A program made the position numbers and the translations under genes. The notes under the pieces were generated by a model that was given only the letters and a program-made list of their open reading frames with translations, had not been told where the DNA came from and did no database searches. From AG2 sp036493735 (GTDB lineage Bacteria > Gemmatimonadota > Gemmatimonadetes > Gemmatimonadales > Gemmatimonadaceae): a DNA stretch of 64,000 bases. Location: positions 62,001 through 126,000 of the forward strand of contig DASXPH010000148.1 in assembly GCA_036493735.1 (NCBI GenBank), written 5' to 3'. Shown in pieces: positions 59,260-64,000 of the stretch (within the stretch, counting starts at the first letter, position 1; the number at the start of each line of letters is the position of its first letter).

Positions 59260-60768
59260 TCAGATCCTGCTCTCAGGTCGAGGACGCGGTTGCGCGATGC
59301 TAGACGCGTAGCTTTCGATCCGTGCCGCGTCCTCTATACCGCGTCCTGCTCTTGCGCGCCGGCGACTGTAGGCAAAGTAGATCACCAGCCCCACCACCAG
59401 CCAGCTCACCAGCCGCAGCCAGGTCTGAAGCGGCAACCCCAACATCTGCGCAAGGCAGATCACCGCGCCGAGGATTGGAACCACTGGCACCCAGGGCGTG
59501 CGAAATGGTCGCTCGATATCGGGTTCGGTCCGGCGCAGCATGATGACACCGACGCAGACGAGGACGAAGGCGAGTAGCGTGCCGATGCTCACAAGCTGGC
59601 CAAGCAGACTGATGGGAAGCAGCCCCGCGGCGAAGGCGATGACGGTGCCGGTGAGCATGGTGCTCAGGTACGGCGTTCGAAAGCGCTCATGAACTTTCCC
59701 GAAGAGCGCGGGCAGGAGCCCATCGCGGCTCATCGAGTAGAAGATGCGCGTCTGCGCGAGCATCTGCACGAGCATCGTGCTGAACAGGCCAAACAGAGCG
59801 CTCACTTTCACGATTGGACTGAACCAGTGCAGGCCCGTGGCATCGATGCCGACCGCGAGCGGATCGGCGACATTGAGCCGCCGATAGCTCACGATTCCGA
59901 GAAGTACCGTCGCGACGGCGATGTAGATGACGGTACAGATCGCGAGCGATCCGAGAATCCCGATTGGCATGTCGCGCTGCGGATCGCGCGCCTCCTGCGC
60001 GGCAGTGGACACGGCATCGAAACCGATGTAGGCAAAAAACATGATGCCGGCGCCGCGGAGGATGCCGCTCCAGCCGAACGCCCCGAAGCTTCCCTCGTTA
60101 GGTGGGATGAACGGCGTGAGGTTCTCGCGTCGGATATAGGCGGCACCGAGCGCGACGAAGAAGATCAGTACCAGTGATTTGATCAGCACGAGCGCCGTGT
60201 TCGCTCCCGCCGACTGCCGGATGCCGATGACGAGGAGTGCCGTCACGAGCAGCACGACGAAGGCCGCCGGCACGTTGAAGACGCCATGCACGATCGAGCC
60301 GTCGGCGAGCGTCAGCGTGGCGCCGCGGGGCGCGGTGAGGTCGGGCGGAATCGCGACGCCGAGATCTCGGCTCAAGCTCACGAGATAGCCCGACCACCCG
60401 ACGGCGACGGTGGACGCGCTGAGCGCGTACTCGAGGATCAGGTCCCAGCCGATGATCCAGGCGAAGATCTCGCCGACGGTGGCGTAGGCATACGTGTACG
60501 CGCTCCCGGCAACGGGCACCATCGCCGCGAACTCCGCGTAACAGAGCCCCGCAAAGGCGCAGCCGACGGCGGAGATGATCATCGAGAGCACGAGCGCCGG
60601 ACCAGCTGCCGTCGACGCGGCCACGCCCGTGAACACGAAAATACCTGTGCCGATGATCGATCCGACGCCGAGCGCCGTTAGGCTGAGCGGCCCCAGGGAA
60701 CGCAGCAGCATGCTGCGCTCCGAATCGAGCCGCAGCTCGGCGAGCGATTTGCGCGTGAACAGTGACAT
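59260..60768 (-). CDS. APC family amino acid permease
   Basis: This 502-residue membrane transporter has 12 predicted helices. The family signature GVGSIIGTGIFVFTGVAA near residue 35 and the C-terminal conserved piece VHERFRTPYLSTMLTG are in place; the cytoplasmic N-terminus starts MSLFTRKSLAELRLDSE. The ATG at 60768 is favoured over a TTG nine codons upstream. It imports cationic or small amino acids in related proteins. It sits between the sensor kinase and the response regulator in one direction. Confidence 0.9.
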   Translation of the reverse strand: MSLFTRKSLAELRLDSERSMLLRSLGPLSLTALGVGSIIGTGIFVFTGVAASTAAGPALVLSMIISAVGCAFAGLCYAEFAAMVPVAGSAYTYAYATVGEIFAWIIGWDLILEYALSASTVAVGWSGYLVSLSRDLGVAIPPDLTAPRGATLTLADGSIVHGVFNVPAAFVVLLVTALLVIGIRQSAGANTALVLIKSLVLIFFVALGAAYIRRENLTPFIPPNEGSFGAFGWSGILRGAGIMFFAYIGFDAVSTAAQEARDPQRDMPIGILGSLAICTVIYIAVATVLLGIVSYRRLNVADPLAVGIDATGLHWFSPIVKVSALFGLFSTMLVQMLAQTRIFYSMSRDGLLPALFGKVHERFRTPYLSTMLTGTVIAFAAGLLPISLLGQLVSIGTLLAFVLVCVGVIMLRRTEPDIERPFRTPWVPVVPILGAVICLAQMLGLPLQTWLRLVSWLVVGLVIYFAYSRRRARAGRGIEDAARIESYASSIAQPRPRPESRI

Positions 60769-60891
60769 GGGCGGGTTTGACGGTGTATACCGCAATGGAT
60801 ACGACGCCCACCCCCGTTTCGTGCGTCCGCGTTCCGTGAATGCGAAACTCGACCACCGCCCAGGGCGGCCGGCGCCAACGTCAGAGACTCG

Positions 60892-62625
60892 TCAGAGCGC
60901 GGCGCGCGCGGCCGGTGGCGGCTCGCCCTGGCCCGAGTCTCTCCTCGGCGCCGGCGTCCGCGACGGGAGCTCGACGACGAAGCGCGCGCCGCCGGCCGGC
61001 CGATCGACGCGCTCGACCCATACCCGGCCACCGTGCCGCCGCGTCAGATCGCGCACGACGGCGAGACCGATCCCGGTTCCCGGCACGCCACGCCGGCTGC
61101 TCGTTAGGCGCACGAACGGCGCGAAGATGCGTTCGCGGTCGGCGATCGGAACGCCCGGCCCTTCGTCCTCGACGATCAACCGCGTCGTCTCCTCCCCACG
61201 CGTGACGCGCACGGTGATGGTCTGACCGAGCGGACCATAGCGCACCGCGTTCTCGAGGAGATTGAGCACGATCTGCCGGTACGCCGCCGCGTCCACGAGC
61301 GCCGGCGCGGGATCCTCGATGATCTCCCGCAGCGTTACCTTGGCCACCCAGGCGAGCGGCGCGAAGCTCACGAGAATCTCGCGCGTAACCTCGCCGAGCG
61401 CGATGACTTCCGCTGACGGCTGCACGAGGGCGCGGTCCGCGCGCGTGAAGTGCAGCGCGTTCTCGACGAGGTGCATGAGCCGGCGCGTCTCACGTACGAT
61501 CACCTCGGCGGCGGCGCGCCGCTCCCGCTCCGAACGCGTTCGCTCGAACATCAGCGTCTCGCCGAAGAGGAGAATCTGCGCCAGCGGCGTGCGCAGCTCA
61601 TGCGATACACCAGCGGTGAGATCGGCGCGGAGGCGCGCCATCTCGTGCTCGCGCCGGAGCTGGAGAATCGCCGCGACGACGAGACCGGCCATGAGCACGA
61701 GCAGCCCGAAGAGCGCGAACAAGCGAGATCGCGGCAGCGCCCCCCCAACGAGCTCACCGGGCTCGGTGGTCGCGAGCGCGACGTCGATTCGCAGGCCTCC
61801 GTAACGCGCGCCGAGGGCGACCGTGTCGGCGAAGAGCGTCACCGGAGCGAGCGGCGCCACCCCTGGCAGGTAGGACTCGTGACCGGCGCGTGGCACCATC
61901 GTGACCTTGAGCTCCGGCCGCCGGGGCGAGACGTCGTAGATCGGCTCGCCGGCCGGAGATAATAACAGAGTTCTCATCAACGAGTCGTGCCGCGCCGCGC
62001 TCGTCGTGAGCTCGACGTCGCTCGCGCGTCCATGCGCGAATACGGCGCTGCCGAAGGAACCGGCATCAGACACGAACCCGTATACGTACTCGGCACTGCT
62101 GTCGCGCCTGCGCAGAGCATACGCAGCGACGCGACTTCCACCGAGCACGAGGGCGTCGTCCCAGTGTGGCTGGCGAATTCGCAGCGCGTGGGCGATGATC
62201 GTGTCGCGAAGCCAGCGACGCTCCCGCGGCGACAGGGTCGTGTCGTTGGAGGCGACGAGGTCGCCGTCGCTGAGGCGCAGGCGGAAATAGTAGCGCGCGT
62301 CGAACGACGGCGCGCAGCCGCACGCACGGACGCGCTGCGCACTGCGCTCGAGGAGCTCAGGACCGGCGACGTGCCGAGCCGGTGTGGCGCGCGCGTTGAC
62401 GGGGGCGAAGAGCGTCCGCAGGCCGAGGTCGATCGCCGACTGCGTCTCGTACGCCACACTCGTGGCGGTATAGCGGACGAGGTCCCGCCCGGCGCGCTCC
62501 GCTGTTTGCTGCTGGGAGAGTGCCGTGCTCCAGGCCTCGTGTGCGAGGTCGGCAGCGATGGCGAAGGTGACGATGAGAAGGCCGACGAGAAGCGGCATCC
62601 CAGCGGCACGTATCGGGCGGAGCAC
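60892..62625 (-). CDS. Two-membrane-segment sensor histidine kinase
   Basis: A 577-residue kinase with membrane segments near 10-26 and 305-325 and a periplasmic sensor of about 275 residues between (with C-G-C near residue 100). HisKA contains the phosphoacceptor His in TAGVSHELRTPLAQ. The ATPase has NLLENAVRYGPLG, EDEGPGVPIADRERIFAPF and GTGIGLAVVRDLTRRHGG. The GTG start at 62625 is formed by the last bases of repeat H13; an ATG at 62598 is the alternative. It is likely the partner of the regulator at 58524. Confidence 0.88.
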   Translation of the reverse strand: MLRPIRAAGMPLLVGLLIVTFAIAADLAHEAWSTALSQQQTAERAGRDLVRYTATSVAYETQSAIDLGLRTLFAPVNARATPARHVAGPELLERSAQRVRACGCAPSFDARYYFRLRLSDGDLVASNDTTLSPRERRWLRDTIIAHALRIRQPHWDDALVLGGSRVAAYALRRRDSSAEYVYGFVSDAGSFGSAVFAHGRASDVELTTSAARHDSLMRTLLLSPAGEPIYDVSPRRPELKVTMVPRAGHESYLPGVAPLAPVTLFADTVALGARYGGLRIDVALATTEPGELVGGALPRSRLFALFGLLVLMAGLVVAAILQLRREHEMARLRADLTAGVSHELRTPLAQILLFGETLMFERTRSERERRAAAEVIVRETRRLMHLVENALHFTRADRALVQPSAEVIALGEVTREILVSFAPLAWVAKVTLREIIEDPAPALVDAAAYRQIVLNLLENAVRYGPLGQTITVRVTRGEETTRLIVEDEGPGVPIADRERIFAPFVRLTSSRRGVPGTGIGLAVVRDLTRRHGGRVWVERVDRPAGGARFVVELPSRTPAPRRDSGQGEPPPAARAAL

Positions 62626-62626
62626 T

Positions 62627-62738
62627 GGTGGTCGGTGGTTGGTGATTGGTGATCGGTGAAGATTTCTGAATCTGTCTCACCAACCCGAATCGGCGCCACA
62701 ACTACCAACCACCAGTCACCAACCACCAACCACCACTT
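62627..62738. repeat. Heptad element H13
   Basis: The left arm is GGTGGTC, GGTGGTT, GGTGATT, GGTGATC, GGTGAAG (62627-62661). The right arm is AACCACC, AGTCACC, AACCACC, AACCACC. They lie between divergent genes. The left arm provides the GTG start of the kinase on the minus strand. Confidence 0.8.
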
Positions 62739-62795
62739 AACGTCCCCCGGTCCCAATCGTCTCATCGGGTTGACCTGGTGCATCGGAGGGATGCC

Positions 62796-63314
62796 ATGCG
62801 GATGGTGTTGCTCGCAGTCCTGGCTGGTTCTGTAGCGGCGTGCGCGAATGACGCGACGGCGCCGACGGTCCAGCCAGCGCCGGAGAATTCGGTCGCGGCG
62901 ACGTCGGGGAATGGGATGATGGGCCGGTGGGGATTTGGCCGCCGTGGCTTCGGGATGGCCGGCCCGCTATTCGGCACGCGACGCTTGCCGGACAATCTCA
63001 AGTTGACTGACGCGCAACGCGCGCAGATCAAGTCACTGGTGACGTCGTTCCGGGCGGCGCACCAGACCGAGCTCACGGCCATCCGGTCGGCGATGAAGGA
63101 AGCGCGCGCGGCGCGACTGGCGGGGGCGACGCCGGATCAACGGCGCGCGCTGTTCGCGAAGACGGCGCCTCAGCGACAGCAGCTGATGACGGCCAACAAA
63201 CAGCTCGCCGCACAGATTCAACAAGTACTAACACCCGATCAGCGAACATGGCTGGTGTCACATCGGCCATCGTTCAGGCGGGGCGTCGCGCCACGCCATC
63301 GCACGAGCGCCTGA
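62796..63314 (+). CDS. LTxxQ (Spy/CpxP-like) lipoprotein
   Basis: This 172-residue periplasmic lipoprotein has signal MRMVLLAVLAGSVAAC (lipobox A-A-C), a Gly/Arg-rich linker (about 45-62), then a helical body with KLTDAQRAQIKSLVTSFRAAH and VLTPDQRTWLVSHR, two LTxxQ motifs. Spy-type proteins are small ATP-independent periplasmic chaperones or Cu/Zn-stress proteins. The ATG at 62796 is preceded by GGAGGG. The same motif type forms the tail of the TonB receptor at 11923-15756. Confidence 0.85.
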   Translation: MRMVLLAVLAGSVAACANDATAPTVQPAPENSVAATSGNGMMGRWGFGRRGFGMAGPLFGTRRLPDNLKLTDAQRAQIKSLVTSFRAAHQTELTAIRSAMKEARAARLAGATPDQRRALFAKTAPQRQQLMTANKQLAAQIQQVLTPDQRTWLVSHRPSFRRGVAPRHRTSA

Positions 63315-63386
63315 CTGCCTAACGGGACCGCCGAGGCACCGGAGGGGCGCCTCGGCGGCCGTGGGTAGGTCGCGTCACGAGGGACG

Positions 63387-63551
63387 TCAAATTCGCAAGC
63401 CGAGCTGCCGCAGCAGCTCCTCGAAGCGCAACCACTCGCGCTTGTCATACCCTGGCGCGTCGTAGGCCTTCGACCATAACCGATGAAAGATCCGGTGGGC
63501 CTCCTGCATCGGATCGGCCGCCACGCCAGTGCTGCGAGCGATATCGCTCAT
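63387..63551 (-). CDS. Small hypothetical protein (54 aa)
   Basis: MSDIARSTGVAADPMQEAHR and IFHRLWSKAYDAPGYDKREW followed by LRFEELLRQLGLRI suggest a small helical acidic/basic protein without membrane segments. I do not recognise it. An in-frame extension to 63704 adds Arg/Cys-rich sequence and is less likely. It is plausible because the hydrophobic pattern is regular, but coding status is uncertain. Confidence 0.45.
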   Translation of the reverse strand: MSDIARSTGVAADPMQEAHRIFHRLWSKAYDAPGYDKREWLRFEELLRQLGLRI

Positions 63552-63716
63552 GAAGCCCTCCACCGTTCGACGTGCCGACAAGGATAAAGCAAGACACGAG
63601 CCGCATTCTTCAGGTCGGTGAACTTCTCGGCGCGTCGCAGTCATGCTCCTACACCTGTTGTTCCGTGAGCCACGCGTGCGCGGTGATGCACAGCACCAGC
63701 GCAAACATTTTTTCGC

Positions 63717-63722
63717 TATAAT
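63717..63722 (+). promoter_or_regulatory. Perfect -10 box close to the phosphoketolase start
   Basis: TATAAT stands five bases before the ATG at 63728. Transcription beginning six or seven bases after the last T would start at the A or T of the ATG, a leaderless mRNA. No good -35 is found at 16-18 bp upstream. Confidence 0.6.
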
Positions 63723-63727
63723 GCGGT

Positions 63728-64000
63728 ATGTCCACGATCGCCACGGCCACCCCGAAGAGCGAGCGGGCGACTCCGCGCCCGCTCAACGATGAGCAACTGC
63801 AACGCATCGATGCGTACTGGCGCGCCGCGAACTATCTGTCGGTTGGTCAGATTTATCTGCTCGCCAACCCGCTGCTGCGCGAGCCACTCACCTTGGAGCA
63901 CGTCAAGCCACGACTGCTCGGCCACTGGGGGACCACCCCTGGCCTGAACTTCGTGTACGCGCATCTCAATCGCGTGATTCGCGAGCGCGATCTCGACGTG
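63728..64000 (+). CDS. xfp: Phosphoketolase, N-terminal part (cut by the window edge)
   Basis: The 91 visible residues (MSTIATATPKSERATPRPLN, then DEQLQRIDAYWRAANYLSVG, QIYLLANPLLREPLTLEHVK, PRLLGHWGTTPGLNFVYAHL, NRVIRERDLDV) match the conserved N-terminus of D-xylulose-5-phosphate/D-fructose-6-phosphate phosphoketolase. It is a cytoplasmic TPP enzyme that makes acetyl-phosphate and G3P or E4P. The full enzyme is about 800 residues; the remainder lies outside the window. A TATAAT five bases upstream implies leaderless translation. Confidence 0.92.
   Translation, partial: MSTIATATPKSERATPRPLNDEQLQRIDAYWRAANYLSVGQIYLLANPLLREPLTLEHVKPRLLGHWGTTPGLNFVYAHLNRVIRERDLDV

Larger units (their letters stand above)
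92..63324. repeat. Highly iterated motif CGTTAGG(C) / (G)CCTAACG
   Basis: By my reading 45 copies of CGTTAGG or its complement lie in the window; 32 are the octamer CGTTAGGC. 25 are in one orientation and 20 in the other. Example positions: 92, 2312, 3851, 4330, 5826, 9613, 9722, 11137, 13167, 19476, 20633, 22225, 24494, 26823, 27261, 29645, 31714, 32907, 37794, 41171, 44690, 47457, 47863, 48657, 48837, 50344, 52251, 56287, 60676, 61102, 63317. Nearly all are within genes. Confidence 0.85.

Noticed and set aside
92..63324. The octamer as a KOPS-, Chi- or Dif-type polar word
   Set aside because: Orientation is nearly balanced (25 to 20) within one side of the window, whereas such words are strongly skewed to one strand.

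Overview
The window is a high-GC (roughly two-thirds G+C by eye) piece of a bacterial chromosome with a Gram-negative envelope: TonB-dependent receptors, one SusC/SusD pair, lipoproteins with lipoboxes, a TolC/HlyD/MFS tripartite pump and outer-membrane barrels. The combination of SusCD-type uptake genes in a high-GC genome, an ABC permease fused to an M1 aminopeptidase, a DUF3052-like gene, a VPS10/BNR exported protein and many small secreted proteins is most like Gemmatimonadota. That assignment is an inference; there is no rRNA gene here to confirm it. I recognised no tRNA, rRNA, CRISPR array, prophage or transposase.

Layout. 1-5.2 kb: a cut-off lipoprotein, an exported S9 peptidase, RidA, a D-threonine aldolase/D-serine dehydratase-type PLP enzyme, a hypothetical gene and a CPXCG protein. 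5.2-10.6 kb: a TetR-controlled efflux operon (tetR, tolC, hlyD, MFS, DUF983) with a palindromic operator. 10.7-22.7 kb: Hsp15, an esterase, a TonB receptor with a C-terminal LTxxQ domain, a DUF3052-like protein, an S41 protease, an LVIVD lipoprotein overlapping a barrel protein, and a MATE pump. 22.8-23.1 kb: a MITE-like inverted repeat without a clear gene. 23.1-33 kb: pnuC with an NR kinase, a ClC-CBS channel, a threonylcarbamoyl-AMP synthase, then a porin / ABC ATPase / ABC permease-M1 aminopeptidase operon. 33-33.8 kb: infA, rpsU and a cold-shock gene. 34.9-40.2 kb: a TPP riboswitch with a leader ORF, its TonB receptor (probably thiamine uptake), a GH15 enzyme and a lytic transglycosylase. 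40.2-46.8 kb: a propeller protein, a PAS-GAF kinase, and a redox/two-component operon (receiver-flavoprotein fusion, soluble histidine kinase, DsbA-like protein). 47-53.4 kb: a VPS10/BNR protein, a quinone oxidoreductase and a FUSC transporter. 53.5-62.6 kb: SusD and SusC downstream of a response regulator, an APC permease and a sensor kinase. The end holds an LTxxQ lipoprotein, a tiny ORF and the start of a phosphoketolase gene that looks leaderless.

Two sequence-level patterns stand out more than any single gene. First, the heptamer CGTTAGG / CCTAACG occurs 45 times by my reading (32 as the octamer CGTTAGGC), about six-fold (octamer about thirteen-fold) above a simple base-composition estimate. 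Copies are nearly balanced between strands, spread evenly and mostly inside genes, which resembles the DNA uptake sequences of naturally competent bacteria. Second, at least thirteen loci carry arrays of degenerate 7-bp units. At most of them a G-rich arm, a central element (often a GC hairpin) and a complementary C-rich arm follow one another. They sit between genes, supply stop and start codons to neighbours, and in one case lie in frame inside a secreted-protein gene, where changes in unit number would shift the frame. These heptad fold-back elements are the best candidate for an undescribed system here.
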